Below, one piece after another: positions 1 to 11,828 of a stretch of DNA of 64,000 nucleotides. Source of the stretch: Meloidogyne chitwoodi (lineage: Eukaryota > Nematoda > Chromadorea > Rhabditida > Meloidogynidae); the NCBI GenBank assembly GCA_015183035.1, contig JACZZP010000001.1, positions 2,852,001-2,916,000 on the forward strand, read 5' to 3'. Position numbers and translations under genes: made by a program. Under the pieces are notes generated by a model, which worked only from the letters and a program-made list of their open reading frames with translations, was not told the DNA's origin and did not search any database. Each line of letters begins with the position of its first letter. Within the stretch, counting starts at the first letter, position 1.

Positions 1-394
1 TTTAAATTAAGTTTAATTAAAAAAAAAGATTTTATCCATTGTGTACAACAAACATCCAATCGTTGGGAGCCTATATCTCGACTTGTATAATACGTATATT
101 TTTCCTTCATAGCTCATTCGATTCAGCTTTTCCAGCTCTTTCGAATATGCTTTACTATGTCTAGATTGTCCTGGTAGAAATCGAGTTATAGCCTCCAGAA
201 TGCAACTAGAGCAGTAAAGCTTTAATCACCTATATCTCGGTTCAAATGCTAAACTTTGAATTTTCGCTAGAACAGATTTTAGAACATTGAATAATCTTTC
301 ATTGAAAAAAAAATTAAAATTTTCTACCGTAGGATTAATGAGTTTTGAATTTTTAAAGTTTGGGGGAGTATCACTTTTAAATTAAAAAAATTGC
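1..394. other. repeat-like DNA at window edge
   Basis: No convincing exon is seen here. The stretch at about 100-145 (CGATTCAGCTTTTCCAGC followed by CTTTCGAA) resembles dispersed repeat sequence at about 54720-54760 and 54890-54915. It lies where the next exons of the guanylate cyclase to the right would be expected, so the cyclase is either interrupted here or has a long repeat-filled intron. Confidence 0.4.
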
Positions 395-1454
395 CTGTGT
401 TCTCCCCGTTACTGTAACGCTTATTTCCATTGTAAAAACACGACGGGCGACTTCTCTAATTACTCCTTAAAATTTATTAAATTTTTATTTTTAATTAGAA
501 ACCTTTAACAATTGGATAAAGCCCTGAACGACTAGTAAAATAATGCAAAGTTATCTAAAAAAATTAAAAAAAAAAATTTCAAAAAAATCTCGTTATAAGG
601 TCACCCATCCTTTAGGTGCCCTTATAACGAGATTTAAAAAAAAAAATTTAATTTACAGTTTTGTCCAAATTTTCTTCACATCTAAATGAAGGACCACGCA
701 AATTAGCCTTATAAACGACCTTAAAAACATTTTTAAATTTAATTTTTTAAATTTAACATGATCAATAAAATAGTGGAGAGAGTCCAAATTATCCAAAAAA
801 CCCTAAAATTAATTTTAAAAAATTAAAAAAAAATAATCTCGTTATAAGGTCAGTGTCCTTATAACGAGAGTTTCCTTTATTTACCCAAAATTAAATTTTA
901 ATTAAAAAACCTTTAAATTTTGACTCATGGTTCTTAACATTTGATCCCAACCAGTCTCCATTGTGTATTCTACAAGAAAACCTCCATACATTTCCCAAAT
1001 TTCTTCTCTTGGAATTTCTAAAAATAATTTCAAAATTGTCCTTTCTATAGGAGAGTGTTTTAGAAAATGTTTCAATTCTCAGACTCAAATGGCCCTTTTC
1101 CTACTAATTTGTTTATTAGACTCAAATAACCCTTTGAAAATTAATTTTTGCCTCAGACTCAAATGTCCCCTTTACTCTAATCTTCCCAAAATAAAATAAC
1201 CATTAGAGTCTGGCAATATTTAATTAATTAAAACAAACTTGCTAAAGTGCTAACACTATCAACAATTTTATAAGTATCAGAATCAGGATAATGATGATTA
1301 ATTATATTTTCTTTTCCACTTTCAAAGCCAGCTTTATGCCTTTTTTATTTAAATTAAATTAATTTTAAATTTTAAAAAACATTGCTTCTTTCCAAAAATC
1401 TTCTCCAAACATTCTAATCATCATTTGACGAATACTTTCATGAATAAAACCAAA
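395..1454 (-). CDS. soluble guanylate cyclase, N-terminal H-NOX part (partial)
   Basis: Seven short minus-strand exons (about 1381-1454, 1239-1339, 911-1017, 758-802, 657-719, 503-554, 395-465) join in frame into an H-NOX (heme nitric oxide/oxygen binding) domain. Readable blocks are [88 protein letters not shown] and REVARRVF. The His in DSLHYFIDH matches the proximal heme ligand, and LHYFTSRSG corresponds to the family YxSxR motif with Thr for Ser. Nematode family members (GCY-31 to GCY-37) sense O2 or CO2 in neurons and make cGMP. The start codon exon and the coiled-coil/cyclase parts are not seen. The 395-465 exon would need a rare GC donor. The gene may be truncated by repeats at the left edge, or may continue outside the window. 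Confidence 0.75.
592..636. repeat. short palindrome in cyclase intron
   Basis: TCTCGTTATAAGG and its inverse CCTTATAACGAGA enclose about 20 bases. A second copy of the same termini, with an even shorter spacer, sits at 836-868 in another intron of the same gene. Together they look like a miniature foldback element family. Confidence 0.6.
836..868. repeat. short palindrome, second copy
   Basis: It has the same CTCGTTATAAGG / CCTTATAACGAG arms as the palindrome at 592-636, with only about 7 bases between the arms. Confidence 0.6.
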
Positions 1455-2198
1455 CTGAGAAAGAGAAAATAATTTTAAAAATAAAAGGACATTAGAGTCT
1501 CGCAAAAATTAATTTTTATTTTGTTTAATTTTAATTCAAAAAAATTTTAAATAAAATTAAATTTACCATAATATAATGTAGCTAATATTTAAATAATAAA
1601 ATAAAAATAAAATATTTAAAATAAATATTTTTAAAAGAATTTTTATATATTTTTAATTACAGTAGAAATCTCTCTAATTGAAAATTCCACGCAATCCATT
1701 TTACCAGCTTTTTTTTATTAAGAAAATTATCCATTAGTGTATTTAATTGAAACTTATAACAAAACTTTAAAATAAATATAAAATAAACTTTAAATAAACT
1801 TGAAACAAAACTTGAAAATAAACTTGAAAATAAACTTGAAGCAAAACTTGAAAATAAAACTTGAAGCAAAACTTTAAAAATAAAACTTGAAAACAAAACT
1901 TTAAAAATAAAACTTGAAACAAACTCTCAACTCTAAAATACAATTCAGCTGAATATTTTTAAATATTCAGCTGTACAAACAATATACCTATAATCAGTTA
2001 TTAATTATTAAATAATTATTATAACAATAAAATTATAGAGGAAGAACATTAAAAAAGAATTAATAAATAATCTTTTTTTCCTTATCATTTTATTAATTAA
2101 AAAATAATTTTTTAAATAATCAATTTAAATTACTACAAAAATAATTAAATTATTATTTAAAAATAATATTATTAATTTATTAAATTTAAATTCAAAAA
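1455..2198. repeat. AT-rich spacer with AACTTGAA repeat cluster
   Basis: There is no gene. From about 1795 to 1925 the sequence is a run of the short unit AACTTGAAGCAAAA and its variants (AACTTGAAAATAA, AACTTGAAACAAA). The same unit fills introns of the transporter gene downstream (2508-2630, 3238-3370, 3906-4070). The remainder is low-complexity A+T. Confidence 0.6.
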
Positions 2199-4320
2199 AT
2201 GGGTTTTTCAACATTAAATCGTTTTCATATTTTTATTCTTTTTGGATGGCAAATAACTATTTTTTTTGCTTCACAAATGCTTTTTAGTATTTTTGCAATT
2301 TATACACCAAAATGGAAATGTTTAAATTTAAATAATTCAAATTTAACTAATAATAAATTTGAAAGAAATTGTAATTTATATTTAAATTGTCCTTTGGAAA
2401 ATTTAATATTTGAACAAAGTCCTTTTTATTCTGCAACAATGGAATTTAATTGGTTTTGTGGATATGGGGCATATTATAGAACACTTTTTAGTCAAGTAGG
2501 TTTAATAAAAACTTGAAGCAAAACTTTAAAAAAAAAACTTGAAACAAAAAAAAATAAACAAAATAAATAAACTTGAAGCAAAATAAAATAAACTTGAAGC
2601 AAAATAAAATAAACTTGAAGCAAATAAACTTTTTTATAGATTCAATTTATTGGTGTTCTTTTGGGTACTTTTTTAATGGCACCATTATCAGATAAATTTG
2701 GTCGTAAACCAATAAGTTTAATATCTTTAACAATTGGACTTTTAATGCTTTCAATCTCTTCATTATCACCAAATGGATATATTCTTTTAATTATTCGTTT
2801 TATTATAGCTTTATTTATGGGAGGATCATTAATTGTTATTGCAACTTATACAATGGAAATTATTCCTTCAGAACATAGAATAACTTTACGAACATTTTGT
2901 AATTGGGTAAATATTAAATTTAACTTTAAAATTAAAATATTTCTCCTATTTTTAAGGGAATTTGTCGTGTTGTGATGACTACAATTTGTTATTATTTCCC
3001 TAATTGGAGAACTTCAAGTATTGCATTATCCCTTGCTTCAGTTCCAGCAATTTTTATTTTTGCTTTTATAATTCCTGAAAGTCCTATTTGGTTACATAGT
3101 CAAGGCAAAATTGAAAGAATGAGATCAAGTGAAAAATATATTGCTAAAATTGCTGGTATTCCTTATAAACCTGTTGAGCATATAGAAATATGTAAAGCAG
3201 AAGTAAAGAAAAGACCAAACTTTTTGTATGTTAAAAAACAAACTTGAAGCAAAATTAAAAAAAATTAAACTTGAAGCAAAATTAAAAATAATAAAACTTG
3301 AAGCAAAACTTAAAAAAAAATAAACTTGAAACAAAAATTAAAACTTAAAAACTTGAAACAAAACTTGAAACATTTTTCTTCTTCTCTTTCCAGTGCAATA
3401 TTTCACGATAAAATATTATTTGAACGTTTATTAGTTCTTTGGATGATGTGGTTTTGTTCTTCACTATCTTCTTATTCTGTTGATTTAAATAGTTCAAATT
3501 TTTCTGGTGATCTCTTTATAAATCAATGGTTATTATCTTGTCCTGTTATTATTTCAAAAATGGTTTTTTTAATTTTATTTTTTAATTTAATCTTTTTTTC
3601 CAGTTTTTATTTATTCTTGATTCAAATTGGCCCGTTTTTTCAAGAAGAACACTTCATCATTCTGCTCAATTAATTGTTTGTATCAGCTTTATTCTTCTTA
3701 CATTTTTAGTAGTTTTTAAATATGATGGAATTTGGATTTTATTAATTAATTTATTTGGAACAATATTTCTTGAATTTACATGGGATGCTAATGTTTTATG
3801 TACAATTGAATCAATGCCAACCCAAATGCGTGCTTCGGCACTTGGTTCATGCTCAATGATTGCAAGGCTTGGAGGAATAGCGGCTCCAATGGTTTTATTA
3901 TATATATAAAGATTGAAGCAAAAATTAATTAAAAATAAAATAAAATTGAAGCAGAAAATAGAAAATAAACTTGAAAATTAAAGCAGAAAATAAACCTAAA
4001 AATAAAACTTGAAGCAAAATAAAAACTTAAAAAATACAACTTAAATAAAACTTGAAGCAAAAATATTAAAACTCTTTTTAAAGCTTGTATTCTTTAATGA
4101 AACTTGGAGTGCTTCAGCATATTTAGTTATTGTAATTATTGGAAGTTGCAATTTGTTAATTTCATATATTTGGTTAATTGATACAAAAGGAGTTGATTTG
4201 GATACAGTTAATTTAGGTATTGAAAAGGAAAGTGAAACTAATGATGAGAAAATTGAAGAAGAAAATGAAGAAAATATTAAATTTATTAAATCTTCAGAAA
4301 ATGGTTTTAATAATCTCTAA
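2199..4320 (+). CDS. SLC22-type MFS organic ion transporter
   Basis: Six exons (about 2199-2495, 2640-2906, 2957-3225, 3394-3562, 3604-3891, 4084-4320) join in frame. The product is a polytopic membrane protein with a large extracellular loop after the first membrane segment, as in SLC22. The MFS signature between TM2 and TM3 reads GTFLMAPLSDKFGRKP, the SLC22 motif after TM6 reads PESPIWL, a late block RASALGSCSMIARLGG matches the TM10-11 region, and DTKG near the end corresponds to the usual ETKG. The tail is acidic. The substrate cannot be told; relatives move organic cations, anions or carnitine across the plasma membrane. Introns 1, 3 and 5 are built from AACTTGAAGCAAAA repeats. ATG 2199 is the first in frame and is followed by a hydrophobic segment. 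Confidence 0.8.
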
Positions 4321-5264
4321 AATTAATTTATTAAAAATTAAAGGAGAGAAAAAATAAATAAAAATTATCCAATTTTTAAAAATTGAAAATTTTTAAAATA
4401 TTCTAATAAAAAAATTTAACTTAAAAAAAACTTTTTTTATTTTATTTTAACATTTTTTATCTAATACAAAAATTTATATATAAAATATTTACACGTAAAT
4501 TTAAATTAATTAATTTAAAAAAAACCGGGAGACAATTTTTTAATTAGCCTATTAAATGCAATTAATAAAACTTGAAACAAATCAGATCATATAAATAACA
4601 AAGTTGGTAAAATCAGAAAACAAACCTGTTAGTTAAGTTGGTAGTCGCGCGGACTATAAAACTTGATAAACTTAAAGGCAGTCAAAGGTTCGATTCCATT
4701 AATGAAAATTTTCTTTTTCCAAGAGAAATTTTAAATAAAAAAATTTTTTTATTTAAATTATTTATATGTTATGATTTGTTTATTTTTATTTTACCTAAGT
4801 TTCTAATAAATAAAAACAAAACTAATAAAATTGGAAAAAGTAAAAAAAATTTTACAAAAAATAGAGAAAAAAGAAAAATGTTTCTAAAAAATATTTTGGA
4901 ATGAAACAATGGTTTTATTAAGAAAAAAAAAAGAAAAAATATATTAACACATTTAAGTGAGAGGGTTAAGTAGAAAAAAACACGTAAAAACGAGGAGAAT
5001 AAAAAAACTAAAATAACATGTAAAAAAACTATAAAATATATAAAGGTAATATATATATATATATTATTTAAATGAACAAAAATTATTATTTAAAAATAAA
5101 ATTTGGGTAATTCTTGAGATATTTTTGTCTCTCCCTAAATCTCAAAAATAAATAATCTCTTTTTTTATTTTTAATGGACAAAAATGAATAGAGATTATTT
5201 TAAAAAAACTTCAAAAAATTCTAAATAATCTAAAAAATTAAAAAAAAATATACTTTGAAGTTTT
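4321..5264. other. AT-rich intergenic region
   Basis: Apart from the tRNA-like sequence at 4625-4704 and an (AT)n run near 5050, no feature is seen. This is the 3' side of both the transporter (plus) and the bZIP gene (minus). Confidence 0.5.
4625..4704 (+). tRNA. tRNA-like sequence (probably degenerate)
   Basis: An A-box-like TAGTTAAGTTGG and a perfect B box GGTTCGATTCC are spaced as in a tRNA with an intron or long variable arm. The loop CTATAAA could give anticodon UAU. The acceptor ends do not pair, and the T stem has a mismatch, so function is doubtful. Confidence 0.4.
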
Positions 5265-8200
5265 TTATTGTGCAGAATTTGCAGATCCTGGACGTATTTG
5301 TGAAGATAAATGATGATTATGATGATGATTAGAATATCCATTAAGAAAAGATGAAGTTGATGGACTTCTTTGTTGATGTTCATCTGGTGGTGATGGTCCT
5401 CCTCCTATTATACTAACACCTATTTGTAGTTGATTTGCTTTACAAATACATCGACTTTCTCTTTCCTTAAAAAAATTAAATTGAAAACATTCTTCTTTTT
5501 TAAAAAAGAAACCTGTAATAAAAATGTTAAACGTTCCAATTCTCTTCGAAGAACAGAATTTTGGGTCTAAAATTAAAAAAATTAATTAATTTTTTCAATT
5601 ATTTTACCCCTTAAAAATAAATAAAAAAAATAATAAAAACCTCAAGTGCATTTTTTTCCTGTTCAATAATAAGTACTTTTTCAACAATTTCATCATGTTC
5701 TTCCCTTAAAAACATTTATTTAAAAATATTTAATAATTAAAAATTTTAAAAACAAAAACTTTTTTCTTTTTCTGTAACGAACAGCAGCTGCTTTATTTCT
5801 TTCTAGAATTGTTACTCGTCGTTCATCTGGTGGCATATCACTGAAAAAATAATTTATTTAATTTTAAAAATTTTAAATTAAATTTTTAAACTTTATAAAA
5901 ATTTAAATCTAATCATAAAAGTATTTTTTTAAGTAAAAGAAATAATTAACCGCTGAAAGGATTCGAACTTCCCACTTTTTAAATAAAGGTGAGAAAACAA
6001 AACCTAGGACTCAACCACTACACCAACACAACAAACATACGAAATCCACAATTTATGATATAAGGGTTTTGACAAAAATTAATATTAACAAAAAAATTAA
6101 TTTTTGAATACTCTTTATGTTTTATTAACCAAAATTATTTAAAAAAATTTATATAAAAAAATAATTTAATACTTTATTGCAGACCGTCTCCCTCTTCCTC
6201 CTCTAGTTGAACTGACTTGACTATCCGCACTTGAAATATAATTTTTTAAAATTTTTATTAAAAAAAACCTGCTTTCTCCACAGCTAAATTTTTTATTATG
6301 TTTTTTGTGTTTTTCTCTTCCTTGATAATGCTGATTAGCGGCATTTTGTCCACCAAAATCTCTTTCTTCAATTTCATTAATATTACAATTATATTCAGAA
6401 GGTGATGATTTTATTGAATAAGGGCTTTGTTGAGACTTTTTTTTTATAAAGAAATTAAATTTAAAAAATAATAATAAATACTATAGTAATTTGTGGAGGA
6501 CAAACAGCAAGTGGTTGTTGTTGTTGTCGTAAATTATCTATATTTGTTGTTACCATTTTCCAATTTTCTTCATCTTTTTTTAATGCAGTAGAAGAATGTC
6601 CAGCAGCAGAGGATGTCTTTAATCTTTTTTAAAAAGATAAATTATTCAAATTAAAAAGAAAAGAAAATTAACTTACTCAACCAAATTATTGCAATTATTA
6701 TTAATTGCTCTTGGAGTTGCCAAATTAATTTCATTATTTAAAAGTGTTCGGTTTGGACTATTTTGGCGACTAATAATCCTTTGTTGTTGTCCACCAATTC
6801 CATGAAAAGAAGAGGCTGCTGCAGTAGAAGATTGAAAAACTGCAGCTAATGCTTCTCTTGACAAAATAGGTGAATGTTGTTTAAATACAGGAACTTTAAA
6901 AAATTAAAAAAAAATAAAATTGGAATATCCCCTCTTAAATATTATTTAAATAAATTAAATTCAAACAAAAAAACCTGCTAAACTAGAAGATAAATGATGT
7001 AAATCAGGTGTTGACATTGTTTTTCCATGAAGACCAACAGGAGTAAATCCTCCTTCCCCACCATCTAAATTTACAATATTATTATTTAATCCATTAATTC
7101 CTTCAATTTTTAAATTTGGAATTGAACTGGTTGGAACTAAATTATTTTGTTGAGAAGAAGAATTATTTGCTAAAATAAAAAATAAATAAATGTGAAAAAA
7201 ATTAAAAAGAAAACCTGAATTATTTGTTATTGTTGAATTAAGTGCAGCTTTAAGACCAGAAAGGCTTGCAGCAATTAAAGATGTTGAGGGGATAAATGGA
7301 GATGATTGACCATTTCCTAGTTGATGGTTAGAACTCATATCAAGAACCTAAAAAATTTTATTATTTTTTAATAAAATTAAAATCTCATTGGATGACCTCC
7401 ATCCTTAAAAATTAAAATCAATGGATAGAGATGTCCACAAAATCCCAAAAATTTAAATTAAAAACAAATTTTAAAGGATTCACTAAGGACAAAGTTATCA
7501 TCCTCAAAAATGTCTAAACAAAAATAAAAAATAATTCAAGTAGATGAACCCTGTCGCCCAAAATAAATTATTTTTTTTTTAAATCGAAAAAGATAATAGA
7601 AGTGTCCATAAAATTCCCCAAAAATTAATTTAAAAAAATAAATTAAACCCTTACAGCATTGAGGACATCAGAAGTGCACGGAGTTTTAAGTTGTTGATTA
7701 TCATCCTGTTTGGAAAGTAAACCATTTTCTCGAAGCTTTGAAAAAAAAAAATAAATATTCTTTTTAAAATTAAAAAAAAAACCTGTTGAACTTTTCTAGA
7801 AAGATTTATTGTTTTACGAATTTCTCCTTCTATATCAGCTGTGAGAACATTAATATTTGAAAAAATGCCTGGAGAATAAGTTGAGGAAGAAAGGGATGGA
7901 GGTAAATTGAGAACTGAAGTCAAAACTGTTTTTTTAAAAAATTAATTTAAAAAAATCCAAAAAGATTTGGACACTTTTTGTCCAATTATGTGGAATAATT
8001 TAAAATTCGGAGAAAATCAAAAAGGTCCACCATTTTCCCAAAAAAGTCTTTAACAAGTCAAAAAGATCTTTTAAAAAAAAAACCTGAAGTTGCTGGTAAA
8101 TTTCCTGAAGTTCCAACTAATTGTTGCGAATCATCGATCACATTGGGCTGTCCATTGCTATTAATTTGTTGATTTGCTTCTCGAAATTTTAAATCAAAAG

Positions 8201-8397
8201 GATTTACGGAGAGACATTTTTGAATGATTTCGGCCGTTGAAGGAACTTCTATAAAAAAATATAAAATTAAAAAAGGACCATAAACCCCAGATCAGTTCCA
8301 AATAATAAAAAAATTAAAAAAAAAAACTACGAGATTCATTTGGAGTTAGTGAAGATAAAAGCCAATCAAACTTGCTACTATTGCTACTCATATTCAT
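5265..8397 (-). CDS. atf-7: ATF-7/ATF2-like bZIP transcription factor
   Basis: This is a multi-exon minus-strand gene that starts at ATG 8397 (MNMSSNSSKFDWLL) and stops at 5265. The decisive exon, near 5770-5845, reads PPDERRVTILERNKAAAVRY followed by RKRKK. This is the bZIP basic region of the ATF2/ATF7/CREB5 group (ERNKAAA..R), and it is followed by a leucine-repeat region (EEHDEIVEKVLIIEQEKNAL, then RRELERL). Upstream exons are low-complexity Ser/Asn/Gln regulatory sequence plus a basic GGRGRR block. In C. elegans, ATF-7 is the nuclear target of p38 kinase PMK-1 in innate immunity; equivalence here is inferred from the bZIP. The C-terminus is His-rich. One intron holds a tRNA-like sequence (5950-6036). 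A degenerate copy of two exons lies at 13289-13500. Confidence 0.72.
5950..6036 (-). tRNA. tRNA-like sequence in bZIP gene intron
   Basis: The minus strand carries an A box TGGTGTAGTGG and a B box AGTTCGAATCC. Between them CTCAC and GTGGG can pair as a long variable arm. Only about five acceptor pairs, mostly wobble, are possible. Confidence 0.4.
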
Positions 8398-9853
8398 TTT
8401 TTAGGAGAGATTTTCCAATAATTAAAATTTGAAGTAAAAAGTTATATTAAAACTTTTATAAACTCTGAAACAAAATGAAAAGAAAATTTAAAGAAAATCT
8501 TTAAAAAAAATGTTGACATTTTTCCCAAATTTTTCATAAATGCTTTAAAACAAACGTAAAAATGTGTTTGTTGCTAAAATAAATTTTTATATAAAAATTT
8601 AAAAAAAAATGCAAAAAATCATTCCAACAACATTATATATTTTTCTTCCCCGGTACACGACAAAATTTTTGGAACAAAAATTATTTTTTATTACTTTTTA
8701 AGGTAAAAAACGACAAAGTGTTGCTGATAACAAATAAATTAAATAAATAAAAATATATATCATTTGACATCATTTAAATATTAAAAAATGAAACTTGGAT
8801 GTTTTTTAGTTTAGGAAAATTGAAAAAAAGAAAGATTAACCCAAATTAAAAAAAAATAAATAAAAAGAATAAAATCAACCAAAAAGAAACATTTTTGGTC
8901 ATTAAATTACTCTATTTCTTTTCCTTCTCTATTTTCTATAAGAAAAGCCCGTTTAGTCGCAGAAAAATTACTGCAAGTAAACATTCTCTATATTGCTCTA
9001 AATCTCTAATTCATTTTTAATACTATTTCTCTCCAACTACTTTTCCCGCAACTAAGTTTCTCGCGATTAAATTGACTTTTTCTTTTCATTAATAACAAGT
9101 AGAGTCAGAAAACTATAAAATTAAACAATTACAGCACAAAAACATACTCTAATGGAGAAAGATATTTCTCTAACACTTTTCTCTCTAGAATTTAATGTTT
9201 CAAATTAAACATTTGTTTAGAGAAAAATATAAAAAATATAAATAGTTAGAGAACAAATAAAAGCGTCGATTAATAATCTCATTTTACATTAATTAAAGTG
9301 AAATAAATATTTTTGATTATTGCCAAATATGGATTTGTTAAATAAAAAATAACATCATAATTAAACTAATGTTTATGTGAAAAATAGACGACAAAATTGA
9401 TTTTATTTAATGACTAATTGGTCTCTTATTAAATAAATTAATTAGAGTCTGGAATACAAAAATAAATAAAATGAGACTCTAATGGACAAAATATTTTCTC
9501 TTTGATTTTAAAATTTTTGGAATTTTCAAAAATATGTAAAAAAAATTTTTTTTAATAAAATATCAAAATTTAAAGAATATAAAATTTAAAAAATTATAAA
9601 GAATAAAAAATCACTATATTTAATACGTAGAAGCTTAAAAAATATTTAAATGGCAAAAGGATAATTAAAAAAAAAGAATATTAAAATATTAAAATAATTC
9701 AACAAATTAACTAAACTAAAATAAAGAAATTTTTTTAAACAAAAAAAATTTTGGGTCATTAGAGTCTTGGAATAAAAATAAAATTTTAATTTATTCGATA
9801 ACCCTGAATATTCGTTTTTTCACAATTAGCAACATAAAAATAAAAAACCCTCA
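8398..9853. other. intergenic region upstream of bZIP gene
   Basis: No gene is seen. Around 8930-9080 there is a copy of a dispersed repeat (CTCTAAATCTCTAATTC, then CTATTTC and a CGCGATTAA block) also found near 33565, 48190 and 52780. The motif ATTAGAGTCT recurs in both orientations at about 9434, 9475 and 9757, as it does near 1200 and 1490. Confidence 0.45.
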
Positions 9854-9862
9854 ATTTAATTA

Positions 9863-10782
9863 GGGAGCAGCCCACTATGCCGCAGCCCACTATGCCGCTG
9901 CCCAGTCTGCCGCGCCCACTATGCCGCTGCCCACTATGTCGCAGGCCCACTATGCCGCAGCCCACTATGCCGCACATCCATTCTGCCGCGTGTATCATTA
10001 AATCCTGAAAATTGGAAAACCATAGGGGGGGGTAAGCTCTTCAAAGTGATTACCGCGGCTGCACTTCAATTATTTTCACTGAATTAATTATTTTGTTGTA
10101 ATTTGCGCCGTAGAATAACGCATGTACCAAAAAGCCAACGAGAGATGGGCTCCCAAATGAAGAAGTCATAAAACACTCCCAATAGGTCCAAGTTAGGCGT
10201 GTTTCCAGCAAACTTCGATCCTTCATAAATTTGTTCATAATCGTTCAATCTCGACAATTTTGATCTCATTCGATAGGTATCGAAGAGATCTATCGAATGA
10301 GCTATCATACTCATATTCGAATTTTTCACCCAAAAATCAGCTTACTCCCCCCTATGGTTTTTCATTTTTGGGGGTATGTAACTTGGTACATAGTTGTTTC
10401 CGCGAATTAATTTTAGTGTCATTCAGCTCAGGTCGACGAGCTCTTTCGAATGATATATAATTCGCCCGTTTTTAAAAAGTGACGAAAACTGTAGTTAGGC
10501 CATATTTTGTTTTTTGATGGGAATGATAGACACGCGGCAGAATGGATGTGCGGCATAGTGGGCCTGCGGCATAGTGGGCCTGCGGCATAGTGGGCCTGCG
10601 GCATAGTGGGCCTGCGGCATAGTGGGCTGCGGCATAGTGGGCTGCGGCATAGTCGGCCTGCGGCATAGTGGGCTGCGGCATAGTGGGCGCGGCAGACTGG
10701 GCAGCGGCATAGTGGGCTGCGGCATAGTGGGCGCGGCATAGTGGGCGCGGCATAGTGGGCTGCGGCATAGTGGGGTGTACCC
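9863..10782. mobile_element. foldback transposon with minisatellite termini
   Basis: The 920-bp element is flanked by a perfect 9-bp direct repeat ATTTAATTA (9854-9862 and 10783-10791), consistent with a target-site duplication. The ends are inverted (GGGAGCAGCCCACTATG at the left, the inverse of GGGTACACCCCACTATG at the right). Each end is an array of a 14-15 bp GC-rich unit, GCGGCATAGTGGGCT, in opposite orientation. The arrays are followed by a matching inner inverted block (CCGCGTGTATCATT versus AATGATAGACACGCGG). Bases 10012-10502 are a truncated copy of the element at 57563-58192, nested inside. No transposase is visible. Nine-bp duplications and GG termini fit MULE or Merlin-type non-autonomous elements. 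Confidence 0.82.
10535..10772. repeat. GC-rich minisatellite (right arm)
   Basis: There are about 16 tandem copies of TGCGGCATAGTGGGC and variants. The left arm of the same element (about 9867-9990) holds fewer copies in inverted orientation. The open frames that run through the array are by-products of the repeat. Confidence 0.85.
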
Positions 10783-11756
10783 ATTTAATTAAAATAATGG
10801 AAAAAGATGAGAGAAAGATCTCTCATCTTTTCATCCCAGAAGGAAAACTGAAAAAAACTTCCTTACTGTCGTTGCCAGGAACAACACAAAAAAAATTTTT
10901 TTAACCAAGAATGGGATAAATAAAATATATAATTTTAAATCATCATTAATACACATATACACATTCTTTGGAGATTAAATATTAAAAATGAAGACAAAAA
11001 AATATTTTAAAAATTTTTTTTACCTGTGCGTCATAAAAATAAAAAAATATTTAAATACTTTATCAATCTAATTTTTTTATTTTAAAAATTAAAACATTAA
11101 AAAAATATTTTTATTAATTTTTTTAAATATAAAAAATACAAAATATATATTGAACTTTCAAGTTTTTAAAAATAATTACAAAACGCCAAAATCCTTGGCG
11201 CTCATGTAAATTAAAAAAATGCTTATTGAGGCTGAATAAAAATTTTAAAATAAAATAAAAATAAAAAGAGATAAATAAAACAGGAAACAATTCTTTTTTA
11301 ATAAATTTTAAGGAATATATAAAGTGATAAAAAAATATTTAAAAAGGCCAAAAATGCGTGTTAAAAAAAAGAGGAAGTGGACTACGGAAAATGCTGGAAA
11401 AACGGAAACTATTTTTTTAAATTAAAAAAATAAATAAAAAATAAAAAAAGAAGAAAAAGAGGAATGGCAAAAATGAAAGAACATAAAAAATAATCCCTTA
11501 AATGCCAAATAAATAATTAATTTATTAAACGTTGACACAAGAGGAGAAAAAAAAAGAAGAAGAGAGAAAAGGAGAAAAAATGGCTTCAAAATAAGGAAAA
11601 ATAAAATTTAAAAAAAATTAAAATTTAAAAATATTTACTTAAAAATTCCAAAAAATAAACAGTATTAAAAACAAAAAATTCAAAAACTAATTTTAAAAAT
11701 TTTATAATCTATTTTTAAATAAAAAATGATTCAATTTCAACATTTTTACCGATTTT

Positions 11757-11828
11757 CCCTTCGAAAGGATTCGAACCCTTTACCTCTCTTAACTCCAACT
11801 AAGCGCTTCCCAACTACACCAGACTTGA
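11757..11828 (-). tRNA. tRNA-like sequence, possible anticodon GGA
   Basis: The A box TGGTGTAGTTGG and B box GGTTCGAATCC are both good. A five-pair T stem (AAGGG/CCTTT) and an anticodon stem CTTAG/TTAAG around the loop TTGGAGT can form. The acceptor ends (TCAAGTC and CGAAGGG) do not pair, so it may be a pseudogene. Confidence 0.4.

Noticed and set aside
4638..4904. Plus-strand open frame of 88 codons
   Set aside because: It begins inside the tRNA-like sequence and continues through A-rich DNA as a Lys/Asn run.
10428..10784. Three overlapping Cys/Pro-rich open frames
   Set aside because: They are translations of the GC-rich minisatellite in different frames, with no start context or family resemblance.
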